Below are positions 29,598 to 39,056 of a stretch of DNA of 64,000 nt, piece after piece. The notes beneath the pieces are model-generated. The model saw only the letters and a list, made by a program, of their open reading frames with translations. It searched no databases and had not been told where the DNA came from. Within the stretch, counting starts at the first letter, position 1. The number at the start of each line of letters is the position of its first letter. Source of the stretch: Lactobacillus acidophilus (GTDB lineage Bacteria > Bacillota > Bacilli > Lactobacillales > Lactobacillaceae); assembly GCF_034298135.1 (NCBI RefSeq), contig NZ_CP139575.1, forward strand, positions 248,001 through 312,000, given 5' to 3'. The translations under genes and the position numbers were made by a program.

Positions 29598-30428
29598 ATG
29601 CCCGAGATGCCTGAAGTTGAGACAGTTCGTAGAACATTATTGCCTTTAATTAAAGGCAAGACGATTGAAAAGGTAGTTTTATGGTATCCAACGATTGTGG
29701 CTACAGATCATGATGAATTTTTGAAGGAATTACCTGGTAAAAAAATCATTGGAATTGATCGTTACGCCAAATATTTGCTTATTCGATTAAGCGATAATTT
29801 GACGATTGTATCGCATTTGCGCATGGAGGGGAAATATCATCTAACTACTGAAGATGCGCCAAAAGATAAGCATGATCATGTAGAGTTTGTTTTTACAGAT
29901 AAGACTGCATTGCGGTATAATGACGTTCGTAAATTTGGGCGAATGCAGTTAATCATTACTGGCACTGAACGTCAAGTGACAGGGATAAAGAAATTAGGGC
30001 CCGAACCTAATACGTCTGAGTTTAGTCAACAATATTTAATCGATAATCTAAAAAAGAAACATAAAAATATCAAAAACGTTTTACTCGATCAAACTACGGT
30101 GGCAGGATTAGGTAATATTTATGTCGATGAAACTTTATGGCAAAGTAAAATTCATCCATTAAGTATTGCTAATAAGATTCCTGCTAAAAAAGTAGCTGGT
30201 TTATGGGAAAACATTAATCAAACAATTGCGCTAGCAATCGAAAAACGGGGGACAACTGTCCATAGTTATCTAGATGCTAATGGAGAAGTTGGTGGTTATC
30301 AAGAAATGCTACAAGTGTATGGGCATGTAGGCGAAGAGTGTCCACGTTGTGGCAATATTTTTGAAAAGATTAAAGTGTCGGGAAGAGGAACAACATTTTG
30401 TCCTCATTGTCAGGTGATTTATAAATGA
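29598..30428 (+). CDS. mutM: Formamidopyrimidine-DNA glycosylase
   Basis: 276 residues; removes oxidised purines such as 8-oxoguanine and nicks the strand. The N terminus MPEMPEVETVRR provides the catalytic Pro2 and Glu3. A C-terminal zinc finger (CPRCGNIF ... CPHCQ) and the DNA-contact block VAGLGNIYVDE are present. It follows polA by 8 bases and overlaps coaE by 4. Confidence 0.97.
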   Translation: MPEMPEVETVRRTLLPLIKGKTIEKVVLWYPTIVATDHDEFLKELPGKKIIGIDRYAKYLLIRLSDNLTIVSHLRMEGKYHLTTEDAPKDKHDHVEFVFTDKTALRYNDVRKFGRMQLIITGTERQVTGIKKLGPEPNTSEFSQQYLIDNLKKKHKNIKNVLLDQTTVAGLGNIYVDETLWQSKIHPLSIANKIPAKKVAGLWENINQTIALAIEKRGTTVHSYLDANGEVGGYQEMLQVYGHVGEECPRCGNIFEKIKVSGRGTTFCPHCQVIYK

Positions 30429-31027
30429 CATATGTTTTAGCATTAACTGGCGGAATTGCTACAGGAAAGAGTACCGCTGATCAATTTTTTAAGAATAAAA
30501 ATATTCCAGTTGTTGATTGTGACCAAATTGCTCATGATTTAATGAAACCTAAAAATGCTTCATGGCAAGCAATTAAAGATAATTTTGGTACAGAATATTT
30601 AAATAGTGATCAAACAATTAATCGTAAAAAGCTGGGACAATTAGTTTTTAGTGACCCAACCGCATTAAATAAACTAAATCAGTTGACTCATCCGTTAATT
30701 TTCGATAAAACAATACAAAAGATTAAAATGTACCAAGATAAAGACATTGTTATTCTTGATGCACCGGTTTACTTTGAGTCTAATTTAGATAAAAAGAAAA
30801 TTGCGAACGGAGTTTTGGTAATTACTTTGCCAGAAGCTACTCAAATTAATCGATTAAAGCAAAGAAATAATTTAACTGATGAAGAAGCAAAAATGAGAAT
30901 CAAAAGTCAGATGCCACTTAATAAAAAAGCGCAAATGGCTGATTTCGTGATTGCAAATACTGGTACAATAGAAGAACTAGAAAATAAACTAGAACAATTA
31001 TTAATTAAAATCAAAGAAGAGGGATAG
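30425..31027 (+). CDS. coaE: Dephospho-CoA kinase
   Basis: 200 residues; last step of CoA synthesis. The P-loop is LTGGIATGKSTADQFF at the N terminus, followed by the family blocks DCDQIAHDLM and HPLIF. It overlaps mutM by the ATGA junction and is 2 bases from nrdR. This polA-mutM-coaE-nrdR order is common in Firmicutes. Confidence 0.96.
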   Translation: MTYVLALTGGIATGKSTADQFFKNKNIPVVDCDQIAHDLMKPKNASWQAIKDNFGTEYLNSDQTINRKKLGQLVFSDPTALNKLNQLTHPLIFDKTIQKIKMYQDKDIVILDAPVYFESNLDKKKIANGVLVITLPEATQINRLKQRNNLTDEEAKMRIKSQMPLNKKAQMADFVIANTGTIEELENKLEQLLIKIKEEG

Positions 31028-31029
31028 CT

Positions 31030-31497
31030 ATGGAATGTCCAAATTGTCATCAAAATGCCTCCCGCGTTATTGATTCACGTCCTAGTGATGAAAACCGTGC
31101 AATCAGACGACGCAGAGAGTGTGAAAATTGTGGTTTTCGTTTTACTACTTTTGAAAGAATTGAAACAGCACCATTATTAGTAGTTAAAAATGATGGAACG
31201 CGTGAACCATTTAGTCGTAAAAAGATTCTTCATGGTGTTATGGCTGCAGGCCAAAAGCGACCTATTAGTAGTGAACAATTTGAACATCTTGTTGACCAAG
31301 TTGAGAATAAGGTAAGAAAACAAGGTGTTAGTGAAATTTCATCTAAAAAGATCGGTCAATATGTTATGGATGATTTGGCAGATTTAGATGATGTAGCATA
31401 CATTCGTTTTGCCTCGATTTATCGTGAATTTAAAGACATGTCTAGCTTCATGAAGACAATGGAAGATATGATGGCTAAAAAGGAAAAGGGTAATTAA
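31030..31497 (+). CDS. nrdR: Ribonucleotide reductase repressor NrdR
   Basis: 155 residues; zinc-ribbon (CPNC ... CENCGFRF, residues 3-34) plus ATP-cone domain (VVKNDGTREPFSRKKI onward). It represses ribonucleotide reductase genes according to dATP/ATP. Its NrdR boxes would be at nrd genes, which are not in this window. Full length. Confidence 0.97.
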   Translation: MECPNCHQNASRVIDSRPSDENRAIRRRRECENCGFRFTTFERIETAPLLVVKNDGTREPFSRKKILHGVMAAGQKRPISSEQFEHLVDQVENKVRKQGVSEISSKKIGQYVMDDLADLDDVAYIRFASIYREFKDMSSFMKTMEDMMAKKEKGN

Positions 31498-31499
31498 TT

Positions 31500-32840
31500 A
31501 TGTTTGAGACTTCTGATCCCAAGCATCTTTACTATGTAGCCAATCAAATTACTCTTTTTCCAGAAGATGAAAAAATATTAATCAAGTTATATCAACCATT
31601 AGTTGGGGCTGTCGCAGTATCTTTATATCATACTTTAGTCAATGATTATGATCCGTATGGCATGATTTCAGAAGCTAAAGGAATTTATTCACTGCAAGAA
31701 CAATTAGATTGTAGTTTGAAGCAAATGTTTAATTCATTGCACAAACTTGAAGCTGTGGGATTAGTTCAAACATATTTATCTGATAATGTCTTTAATAATA
31801 TTTTGGTTTTTAAATTATTGAAGATACCTAGCTCAGATAATTTCTTTTCTACTCCTTTGCTGGCTAGTTTACTCAAAGAAAAAGTAGGGGTTACTACTTT
31901 TCATAATTTGAGTCATAATTTTGCTCAAGAAACTAAGTTGAAAGAAAGAGCGATCAAAAATGCGCGGGATGTGTCTGCTACATTTTTTGATGTTTTTCGT
32001 TTACCTGGAGATGAAGCAATTACTCCGTCCAATGATGTAATGCAAGCAGCACAAGAGAATCAATCGTATGAGGTAAAAGAAGCCAAGGTTAATGATCGTG
32101 ACTCTATTGATTGGGATGTAATCAAAGATCAATATGAAATTTATCAGATTCCTGCAAGTGAAGTCGATGCAAAGAAAAATCAAATTCGTGGTCTGATGCA
32201 GACATATGGCTTAACCGAAAAAGAATTTGTAGATGAGAGTTTACCTTGTCTTCATGGCTCATATACATTAAATATGCGTGATATTAGCAATACCATAGCT
32301 GAAAACTATAAGCGCATGAGCACCAGAGAAAATGTTCAAAAACAATTGAGTCAAGGACAAGAAAAGGCACTGGCTGCTATTAAAGGTATGGACGATGGTG
32401 ATCGAAAGCTCTTAAAAGAAGCTAATGAGAATTCACCTGCTGAATTTTTGTATAAGCTTAAAACGCAAAAAGGCGGTATTACCAGTGCAAACGAAAAGCA
32501 AATTATTAATAATTTACATACACAATATGGATTGCCAGAAGATTTGATTAATATTTTGACTTATACCTGTTTGACATATGATACGGTGATTAGTTCAAAT
32601 CTTGCTTATAAAATTGCTAATGATTGGCTGCAACATGGTGTCGCCACAGCAACTCAAGCTTTACAATATGTGAAAAAGCGACGTGACAGTTTTGGCAAAA
32701 AACAGCGTGTGACACGTAATTTTCAGCCTAAACGGGTGGAAAAAGGTACCGATTGGAGCAAGAAAAAAGCTAAGAAAGATGCTGGGATGTCCACTGAACA
32801 ATTGAAAAATTTATTTAAGGACTTAAATAATAAAAAGTAG
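31500..32840 (+). CDS. dnaB: Replication initiation/membrane attachment protein DnaB
   Basis: 446 residues; the Firmicutes primosome protein DnaB (not the replicative helicase). With DnaD and DnaI it loads the helicase at oriC and restarting forks. It begins VANQITLFPEDEKILIKLYQPLVG, a winged-helix N-terminal domain, and a DnaD-like domain lies in the C-terminal half. The C terminus is Lys-rich. It is 2 bases after nrdR and its stop codon touches dnaI. Confidence 0.9.
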   Translation: MFETSDPKHLYYVANQITLFPEDEKILIKLYQPLVGAVAVSLYHTLVNDYDPYGMISEAKGIYSLQEQLDCSLKQMFNSLHKLEAVGLVQTYLSDNVFNNILVFKLLKIPSSDNFFSTPLLASLLKEKVGVTTFHNLSHNFAQETKLKERAIKNARDVSATFFDVFRLPGDEAITPSNDVMQAAQENQSYEVKEAKVNDRDSIDWDVIKDQYEIYQIPASEVDAKKNQIRGLMQTYGLTEKEFVDESLPCLHGSYTLNMRDISNTIAENYKRMSTRENVQKQLSQGQEKALAAIKGMDDGDRKLLKEANENSPAEFLYKLKTQKGGITSANEKQIINNLHTQYGLPEDLINILTYTCLTYDTVISSNLAYKIANDWLQHGVATATQALQYVKKRRDSFGKKQRVTRNFQPKRVEKGTDWSKKKAKKDAGMSTEQLKNLFKDLNNKK

Positions 32841-32849
32841 GTGAAAATT

Positions 32850-33758
32850 GTGGAACCAATTGGAAACGTGATTAAAAAAATTGTAAAAGAGCGTAATTTG
32901 GGCAGTAAAGAAGATATCTTAAATCAAGTTTTGCAAGATCCTGATATTAATGCCTTTCTTCAAGCCAATAAAGCCAAGATTGATCAAAAAATGATTAAGA
33001 ACAGTATGTCTGGATTATACGAATTTTATTCGCAAAAACGTAATCCTAGCAAGGTAATGGCAGGGTATGCTCCACAATTATTTTTAAACGGTAAAGTAAT
33101 TGATGTTCGTTATGCACCTACACAAGCTAAAGTGGCACAAGATAGAAAAAGAGCAGCTAAAAAACGTCTTCATTTAATAGATTTACCTGGGAGATTGCAT
33201 GATGTTGAGTTAAGTAAGATAGATATTACGGACGATCGTAATCAGGTCTTAACTTTAATTTATGATTTTTTAAATAAGTATAGTAAAGATTCACATCAAC
33301 AAGGATTATATTTGTCCGGGGATTTTGGCGTTGGAAAAACCTATATTTTAGCAGGACTGGCTAATTATGTTGTGACAAATATGGAGAAAGACGTTGTCTT
33401 TTTACATGTACCGACTTTTATTGCAGGACTAGCTAGTCATTTTGGGGATAATAGTTTGCAAGATGAAATTCGTCGTTTGTCGGAATGTGATCTATTAATT
33501 TTAGATGATATCGGTGCAGAAACACTTAGCCAATGGTCACGTGATGATGTTTTAGGCGTAATTTTACAGGCGCGCATGGACAATGTGTTACCAACATTTT
33601 TCTCATCCAACTTGGATATGGAAGCTCTTGAGTCGCATTTTGAAGAAACAAGGAATGCGACAGATCCTGTAAAAGCTAGAAGATTAATGCAACGTATACG
33701 TTTTCTAGCTAAGGAAGTTGTAGTTTCTGGTCCTGATCGGAGAAATTCTTTGCGATAA
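32850..33758 (+). CDS. dnaI: Helicase loader DnaI
   Basis: 302-residue AAA+ protein that loads the replicative helicase. The Walker A motif is SGDFGVGKTYILAGLA near residue 155, and Walker B is LLILDDIGAE near 217. GTG 32850 was chosen because it yields MEPIG, the same start as Bacillus DnaI, and has AGGTGA upstream; an in-frame GTG at 32841 is the alternative. Directly downstream of its partner dnaB. Confidence 0.93.
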   Translation: MEPIGNVIKKIVKERNLGSKEDILNQVLQDPDINAFLQANKAKIDQKMIKNSMSGLYEFYSQKRNPSKVMAGYAPQLFLNGKVIDVRYAPTQAKVAQDRKRAAKKRLHLIDLPGRLHDVELSKIDITDDRNQVLTLIYDFLNKYSKDSHQQGLYLSGDFGVGKTYILAGLANYVVTNMEKDVVFLHVPTFIAGLASHFGDNSLQDEIRRLSECDLLILDDIGAETLSQWSRDDVLGVILQARMDNVLPTFFSSNLDMEALESHFEETRNATDPVKARRLMQRIRFLAKEVVVSGPDRRNSLR

Positions 33759-33772
33759 TTTTGAAAAAAGTC

Positions 33773-33800
33773 TTGCATCCCAAACTTTGATGCGTATAAT
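33773..33800 (+). promoter_or_regulatory. Promoter of thrS
   Basis: TTGCAT, a 16-base spacer and TATAAT, just upstream of the T-box leader. Confidence 0.7.
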
Positions 33801-33806
33801 TGAAAT

Positions 33807-34025
33807 TAATTAAGCGAACATGATGTTTTTCAACTCAGAGAGAGGGGCCTAGTTCTGGAAGCTTCTCATTAGAAAAACACCCCAATCGTTTATCCCAAAA
33901 TTGAAAAGAGATAGGTTGGATACCTTTATTAATCCATGTTAAGAGGTTAGATAAACGCTAACCTGAATTTTGGGTGGAACCACGCAATTAACGTCCCAGT
34001 GCATTGTCGCACTGGGATTTTTTTT
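33807..34025 (+). promoter_or_regulatory. T-box riboswitch, threonyl-tRNA type
   Basis: The leader has the T-box signature GGGTGGAACCACG (33972-33984). It precedes a terminator, TCCCAGTGC / GCACTGGGA plus a long T run (33994-34025). Upstream is a stem I region with an AGAGAGA bulge motif. An ACC triplet after GAAAAAC, near 33876, is a possible Thr specifier. Uncharged tRNA-Thr would favour the antiterminator and thrS expression. The specifier is tentative. Confidence 0.88.
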
Positions 34026-34037
34026 GGAGGTAATTTT

Positions 34038-35972
34038 ATGAGTTTTTCAGTTACTTTGCCAGATGGCTCAAAGAAAGAATTCGACAAGGCTGTTTCAGTT
34101 AAAGAAGTAGCTTCATCAATCGCTACTTCTCTTGGAAAGGCTGCTGTTGGTGCTAAGGTAAATGGTCAAGTTAAGCCACTTGATTACGAAATTGATAGTG
34201 ATGTTGAAATTGCTATCATTACTGATAAGGATGAAGAAGGATTAGATATCTTAAGAGCAACTGCAGCTTTTGCATTTGAAGCTGTTGCTAAGAAGAAGTA
34301 CCCAGAACTTCGTTTAGGTCAACACGTAGCTGATGAAGGTGGCTTCTATGTTGATACTGACAAGAAGGACCAAATTAAGGTTACTGAATTGCCAGAACTT
34401 GAAAAGGCAATGGAAAAGCTTATTAAGAGTGGTCAACCTATTGAACATGTTGTAATGGACAAGTCAGAACTTGAAGAAATGTTCAAGGATGATCCATTCA
34501 AGAGCGATCTTTTAAAGAAGATTGACTCTGACAAGGTTGATGCTTACAAATTAGGTGACTTTGTGGACTTTGGCTTTGATGCATTATTACCAAACACTGG
34601 TAAAATTAAGCACTTTAAGCTTTTATCAGTAGCTGGTGCTTACTGGCTTGGTAAGTCATCAAACCCTATGCTTCAAAGAATTTTTGGTACTGCATTCTTC
34701 AAGGAAGCTGCTTTAAAGGAAGACTTGAAGCGTCGTGCTGAAATTAAGGAACGTGACCACCGTACTATCGGTCGTGACCTTGATCTCTTCTTCGTAGATC
34801 CTAAGGTTGGTGCAGGTCTTCCTTACTGGATGCCAAAGGGTGCTACTATTCGTCGTGTTGTTGAACGTTACATCATCGATCGTGAAGTAGCTGACGGTTA
34901 CAAGCACGTTTACACTCCAGTACTTATGAACCTTGATGCTTACAAGACGTCAGGTCACTGGGCACACTATCGTGATGACATGTTCCCACCAATGGACATG
35001 GGTGATGGCGAAATGCTTGAACTTCGTCCAATGAACTGCCCATCACATATTCAAATTTACAAGCACCACATTCGTTCATACCGTGATTTACCACTTCGTG
35101 TTGCTGAACTTGGTATGATGCACAGATACGAAAAATCAGGTGCTTTATCTGGTCTTCAACGTGTACGTGAAATGACCTTGAACGATGGTCACACATTTGT
35201 AGAACTTGATCAAGTTCAAAGCGAATTTGCTAAGATCTTGAAGTTGATCATGGACGTATACAGAGACTTCGATATTACTGATTACTACTTCAGACTTTCA
35301 TACCGTGATCCAAAGAACACTGACAAGTACTTTGCAAATGATGAAATGTGGGAAAGAAGTCAAAAGATGCTTAAGGGTGCTATGGATGACCTTGGCCTTG
35401 ACTATGTTGAAGCTGAAGGTGAAGCAGCATTCTATGGTCCTAAGCTTGATATTCAAACTAAGACTGCTTTGGGTAACGACGAAACTATGTCAACTATCCA
35501 ACTTGATTTCATGCTCCCAGAAAGATTTGGCTTAACTTACGTTGGTAAAGATGGTGAAGAACACCGTCCAGTTATGGTTCACCGTGGTATTGTTGGTACT
35601 ATGGAAAGATTCATTGCTTACCTTACTGAAATCTACAAAGGTGCATTCCCAACTTGGCTTGCTCCAGTTCAAGCTGAAATCATCCCAGTTAACAATGAAG
35701 CTCATGGCGAATATGCAGAAAAGGTTCGTCAAGAACTTGCTAAGCGCGGCTTCAGAGTAGAAGTTGATGATAGAAACGAAAAGATGGGTTACAAGATTCG
35801 TGAATCACAAACTCAAAAAGTACCTTACACTTTAGTATTAGGTGACGAAGAAATGAAGAACGGTAGCGTTAACGTACGTCGTTACGGTACTGATGAAGAA
35901 ATTTCTAAGAGTCTTGATGACTTCATTAATGAAATTGATGCTGACGTTAAGTCATACTCAAGAGAAAACTAG
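34038..35972 (+). CDS. thrS: Threonyl-tRNA synthetase
   Basis: 644 residues, full length: TGS domain (1-60), editing domain, class II catalytic core and anticodon-binding domain. Core motifs include [15 protein letters not shown] (zinc-binding Cys) and [17 protein letters not shown] 34038 follows TTGGAGG; the upstream extension from 33999 lies in the T-box terminator. It has its own terminator. Confidence 0.97.
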   Translation: MSFSVTLPDGSKKEFDKAVSVKEVASSIATSLGKAAVGAKVNGQVKPLDYEIDSDVEIAIITDKDEEGLDILRATAAFAFEAVAKKKYPELRLGQHVADEGGFYVDTDKKDQIKVTELPELEKAMEKLIKSGQPIEHVVMDKSELEEMFKDDPFKSDLLKKIDSDKVDAYKLGDFVDFGFDALLPNTGKIKHFKLLSVAGAYWLGKSSNPMLQRIFGTAFFKEAALKEDLKRRAEIKERDHRTIGRDLDLFFVDPKVGAGLPYWMPKGATIRRVVERYIIDREVADGYKHVYTPVLMNLDAYKTSGHWAHYRDDMFPPMDMGDGEMLELRPMNCPSHIQIYKHHIRSYRDLPLRVAELGMMHRYEKSGALSGLQRVREMTLNDGHTFVELDQVQSEFAKILKLIMDVYRDFDITDYYFRLSYRDPKNTDKYFANDEMWERSQKMLKGAMDDLGLDYVEAEGEAAFYGPKLDIQTKTALGNDETMSTIQLDFMLPERFGLTYVGKDGEEHRPVMVHRGIVGTMERFIAYLTEIYKGAFPTWLAPVQAEIIPVNNEAHGEYAEKVRQELAKRGFRVEVDDRNEKMGYKIRESQTQKVPYTLVLGDEEMKNGSVNVRRYGTDEEISKSLDDFINEIDADVKSYSREN

Positions 35973-35992
35973 TCTTAATAAAATAAACAATA

Positions 35993-36028
35993 AAAATCCG
36001 CTAGGAATAATATCCTGGCGGATTTTTT
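35993..36028 (+). terminator. Intrinsic terminator of thrS
   Basis: AAAATCCGCTAGGA pairs with TCCTGGCGGATTTT (one G-T pair) around ATAATA, with a run of six T. Confidence 0.9.
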
Positions 36029-36129
36029 GGTAATAATACCATTCACCGTTAGATTTTTGCCGTTTACCGAAACTTGCTGGTTTTAGTTATTTAGATAGCT
36101 ATACTAATAAACAAGTAAGGGGGAATGAT

Positions 36130-36564
36130 ATGAAAATTAAGTTTAATGTTGACCAGAATTTATCGGAAGAAAAAGCAGAATTTTGGTTAAAAAAGATGAC
36201 CGAAAAAATGAAACGGATTACTAAAGAACTGAGATCTGAACAAGATTTCCTTTGGGGCTATCAGGATAGGGATGCACATGCAATTAAATTTTCACAGATT
36301 TTTGCAATACAGGTGGAAAATGAAAAGACGTTGATATGTACAGAAGCTGATAGCTATGTTTTTAGAGGTAGATTGTATCAAGTAGAGAAAATTTTACCTG
36401 ATAATTTTGTTGTTGTATCCAGAAGTTCAATTGTTAATTATCACTTGATCGATCATCTGGAAATTATTAGGATAGGCAACATTGATGCTATTATGAAAAA
36501 TGGTTTGCGAATTCAAGTTGCACGAAGAAAGATTAAATACTTGAAAGAGAGGATAGGATTATGA
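36130..36564 (+). CDS. LytTR-domain DNA-binding regulator
   Basis: 144 residues. The C-terminal 100 residues are a LytTR domain: IFAIQVENEKTLICTEADSYVFRGRL, then FVVVSRSSIVNYHLIDHLEI and KIKYLKERIG. There is no receiver domain. GGGGGA lies before the ATG. It overlaps the next gene, a DUF3021 membrane protein, by 4 bases. Such pairs usually autoregulate, the membrane protein restraining the regulator. Upstream, CCGTT occurs twice 14 bases apart (36046 and 36060), possible binding sites. Confidence 0.85.
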   Translation: MKIKFNVDQNLSEEKAEFWLKKMTEKMKRITKELRSEQDFLWGYQDRDAHAIKFSQIFAIQVENEKTLICTEADSYVFRGRLYQVEKILPDNFVVVSRSSIVNYHLIDHLEIIRIGNIDAIMKNGLRIQVARRKIKYLKERIGL

Positions 36565-36986
36565 AAAATTTGAAACAATTATTAGTCAGTGGCTTAATTG
36601 GTGTTGGCATTGGCATGAGTTGGCTAGCAGTAGAGATTTTAGGAATGTATTATTCGGAAAATTTGACTAAAAGTACCATTAATGTTTCAACCTTTTTGTT
36701 TTGGGTGCTAGCTTCATTTCTAATTGGAGTCTTTTTCTTTTTAGCAGGGTTGGTTTTCAACAATGATAGTTGGTCTTTAAGAAAGCAGATTTTTATTAAT
36801 TTCTTTGTTTGTTTGGCCGCATGGCTAGTATTTAACTTCTATTTGAATAGCTTTGATTTTGTAGGGATGAATTTATTGCTAGTAATTGGAGAATTTATCA
36901 TTATGTACACGATTGCATATGGAGCATATTTTTATCATTTAAGAACTGAGGTTAAGCAAATTAATGAAAAATTGAAGAAAGAGTAG
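36561..36986 (+). CDS. DUF3021 family membrane protein
   Basis: 141 residues with four hydrophobic segments (for example LLVSGLIGVGIGMSWLAVEI and FLIGVFFFLAGLVF) and a charged C terminus. Family members occur next to LytTR regulators, as here. The role is probably to sense a membrane signal and control the partner; no ligand is known. The ATGA overlap shows coupling to the regulator gene. Confidence 0.8.
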   Translation: MKNLKQLLVSGLIGVGIGMSWLAVEILGMYYSENLTKSTINVSTFLFWVLASFLIGVFFFLAGLVFNNDSWSLRKQIFINFFVCLAAWLVFNFYLNSFDFVGMNLLLVIGEFIIMYTIAYGAYFYHLRTEVKQINEKLKKE

Positions 36987-36996
36987 ATTTTGTAGC

Positions 36997-37025
36997 ATAG
37001 CTGATTTAATCAGCTATTTTTATTT
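36997..37025 (+). terminator. Probable terminator after the DUF3021 gene
   Basis: ATAGCTGATT and AATCAGCTAT form an inverted repeat with a very short loop, then TTTTATTT. The loop must open, so the usable stem is about 8 bp. Confidence 0.6.
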
Positions 37026-37127
37026 AGTAACATAAATGTAATTATTGTAAAAAAAACGTAAAATTAATGCTTCGATCGTAGTTTTTAGTGGCATAATAGA
37101 CATGTAATTTTGAGAGGAGATATTCAG

Positions 37128-37643
37128 ATGAAGAAAAAAGTTTTCGTATTTTTGGCAGCATTTTTAATGATTTTAGGATTTGCTAGTGCTAATGCTACTA
37201 CGGCAAATGCAGCAAGTTGGGGTGCTAAAAAAGTTTTTACTACGCCTAAAAACACTCGTGGTACCTGGTATCATAAAGAAGATGGCAAAATAATCAAAAC
37301 TAAAATTACAGCTCATACTATTAATGGACTCAAACTCTACCAAGTATTGAAGGGAAAAGAATCAGATAAGTGGGCTGATAAGTTAGCAGCTGCTGATGAA
37401 AAAGCAAATTATAAATTAGCCGATAAAGTATCTAGTTCAATGTTTGAAGCTTATACTTTTAAATTCCACGGCGTTACGGGCTTTAATGCTAATGGCTGGC
37501 TCGCAGGCGCAGGAGATGGTTACTACTATGTTCCTGTTAAAAAGACAATTAAAGGAAAGAAAGTTAATGCTTTACGTGTAGGTGAAGGTGCCGGCAATTA
37601 TTTTGTAAGTTATGCTTACCAAAACAAAAAGTTGATAAAATAA
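37128..37643 (+). CDS. Small secreted protein of unknown function
   Basis: 171 residues. ATG 37128 follows GAGAGGAGA and begins MKKKVFVFLAAFLMILGFAS, a signal peptide likely cleaved near ANAAS. The mature part (about 140 residues) is Lys-, Tyr- and Gly-rich (GVTGFNANGWLAGAGDGYYY) and has no recognised domain, anchor or catalytic motif. Probably a Lactobacillus-specific surface or secreted protein. It is a single gene; it sits between the LytTR pair and the infC operon, and either could simply be a neighbour. Confidence 0.75.
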   Translation: MKKKVFVFLAAFLMILGFASANATTANAASWGAKKVFTTPKNTRGTWYHKEDGKIIKTKITAHTINGLKLYQVLKGKESDKWADKLAAADEKANYKLADKVSSSMFEAYTFKFHGVTGFNANGWLAGAGDGYYYVPVKKTIKGKKVNALRVGEGAGNYFVSYAYQNKKLIK

Positions 37644-37676
37644 TCTACTACTTTGTGAAAAAAGCTCATAATTTTA

Positions 37677-37705
37677 TTGACGAGGATAGTATTAACGAGT
37701 ATACT
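37677..37705 (+). promoter_or_regulatory. Promoter of the infC-rpmI-rplT operon
   Basis: TTGACG, a 17-base spacer and TATACT: the best-looking promoter in this part of the window, about 150 bases before infC. Confidence 0.75.
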
Positions 37706-37711
37706 ACTACT

Positions 37712-37822
37712 AGTTGAGAACAAGAAGAAGCACCCGCTTCTCGCCTAAGTTAAGTAAACCTCTAGGCTGATCGATAATTTCTGTTGATTAAAGGCGGGGT
37801 GATACTTATCCCGCCTTTTTCT
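37712..37822 (+). promoter_or_regulatory. L20-type leader with attenuator
   Basis: A structured leader before infC ending in a strong terminator-like hairpin AAGGCGGG / CCCGCCTT plus T run (37791-37822), 30 bases before the infC Shine-Dalgarno. Low-GC Gram-positives control this operon by L20 binding a leader that causes early termination; position and layout match. The L20-binding fold itself was not verified. Confidence 0.7.
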
Positions 37823-37853
37823 TGTCCTCAAATTAACACGGAGGTGAACAGTT

Positions 37854-38387
37854 ATACCAAGGAGTTTAATCTTAAACGACAGAATTCGCGCTCGCGAAGT
37901 TCGTTTAATTGATGAAGATGGTGGTCAAGTTGGTGTGATGAGTAAGAGTGAAGCCTTGAATCGTGCAAGCGATGCAGGTCTTGATTTAGTTCTTATTTCA
38001 CCCAACGCTAAGCCACCTGTAGCACGTATCATGGACTACGGTAAGTACCGCTTTGAACAACAAAAGAAGCTTAAGGAATCCCGTAAGAAGTCCAAGACAG
38101 TTAGTGTAAAAGAAATTCGTTTGAGTCCAACAATTGAAGGCAACGACTTTGAAACTAAGTTAAAACATGTTCGTAAGTTCATTTCTAAAGAAGGGGCTAA
38201 AGTTCGTGTTTCAATTCGTTTTAGAGGTCGTGCCATCACTCACAAGGAATTAGGTCAACAAGTACTTGAAAAGATGGCTGAAGCAACTTCAGATATTGCT
38301 AATGTTATTAGTAAGCCTAAGATGGAAGGCCGTTCAATGTTCTTAATGCTTGCACCTAAGAGTGATAAGGACAAAAAGAAAAAGTAG
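37854..38387 (+). CDS. infC: Translation initiation factor IF-3
   Basis: 177 residues; binds the 30S subunit and checks start codon selection. The start was placed at the rare codon ATA 37854, because a full GGAGGTGA lies 6 bases upstream and the resulting (M)[19 protein letters not shown] aligns residue for residue with Bacillus IF-3 (MSKDFIINEQIR). infC genes are known for rare start codons (AUU in E. coli and Bacillus), which let IF-3 limit its own synthesis. The first ordinary codons (GTG/ATG near 37935) would cut off 27 conserved residues. Confidence 0.93.
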   Translation: MPRSLILNDRIRAREVRLIDEDGGQVGVMSKSEALNRASDAGLDLVLISPNAKPPVARIMDYGKYRFEQQKKLKESRKKSKTVSVKEIRLSPTIEGNDFETKLKHVRKFISKEGAKVRVSIRFRGRAITHKELGQQVLEKMAEATSDIANVISKPKMEGRSMFLMLAPKSDKDKKKK

Positions 38388-38408
38388 TTAATTGGAGGAA
38401 ATAGAAAT

Positions 38409-38609
38409 ATGCCAAAGATGAAAACACACCGCGCTTCTGCTAAGCGTTTCAAGAGAACTGCAAATGGTGGTTTAAAACGTCACCACGCATTTACTGGTCA
38501 CCGTTTCCACGGTAAGACTAAGAAGCAACGTCGTCACTTGAGAAAGCCTGCTATGGTTTCACGTAGCGACATGAAGCGTATTAAGCAAATGGTTGCTCAA
38601 ATGCACTAA
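38409..38609 (+). CDS. rpmI: 50S ribosomal protein L35
   Basis: 66 residues, highly basic: [20 protein letters not shown] is the typical L35 start. GGAGGAA lies upstream. Middle gene of infC-rpmI-rplT. Confidence 0.97.
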   Translation: MPKMKTHRASAKRFKRTANGGLKRHHAFTGHRFHGKTKKQRRHLRKPAMVSRSDMKRIKQMVAQMH

Positions 38610-38650
38610 TTATTTGTTCTTGAATCAGACTGTAGTAGGAGGAATTTTAA

Positions 38651-39007
38651 ATGCCAAGAGTTAAAGGTGGAACAGTAACACGTCAACGTCGTAAGAAGAT
38701 CATGAAGCTTGCCAAGGGTTACCGTGGCGCAAAGCACATGCAATTTAAGGCTGCAAGTACTCAATTATTCGTTTCATACAAGTACGCATTCCGTGACCGT
38801 AGAAGACGTAAGAGTGACTTCAGAAAGTTATGGATCGCTCGTATTAACGCAGCTGCAAGACAAAACGACATCTCATATTCTAAGTTAATGCACGGCTTGA
38901 AGTTAGCTGGTGTTGACATGAACCGTAAGATGTTAGCTGATATTGCTTACAACGATTCAAAGACTTTTGCACAATTAGCAGACACTGCTAAGAAGGCATT
39001 AAACTAA
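38651..39007 (+). CDS. rplT: 50S ribosomal protein L20
   Basis: 118 residues, starting [20 protein letters not shown]; full length. It is an early assembly protein of the large subunit and, in related bacteria, the repressor of this operon through the leader upstream of infC. AGGAGG lies upstream. Confidence 0.97.
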   Translation: MPRVKGGTVTRQRRKKIMKLAKGYRGAKHMQFKAASTQLFVSYKYAFRDRRRRKSDFRKLWIARINAAARQNDISYSKLMHGLKLAGVDMNRKMLADIAYNDSKTFAQLADTAKKALN

Positions 39008-39018
39008 TAATTACTTAA

Positions 39019-39056
39019 AAATAAAGGCCAGGAAAATCATTCCTGACCTTTATTTT
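39019..39056. terminator. Bidirectional terminator rplT / add
   Basis: AATAAAGGCCAGGAA pairs with TTCCTGACCTTTATT (one mismatch), with T and A runs at both sides. It serves both convergent genes. Confidence 0.88.
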
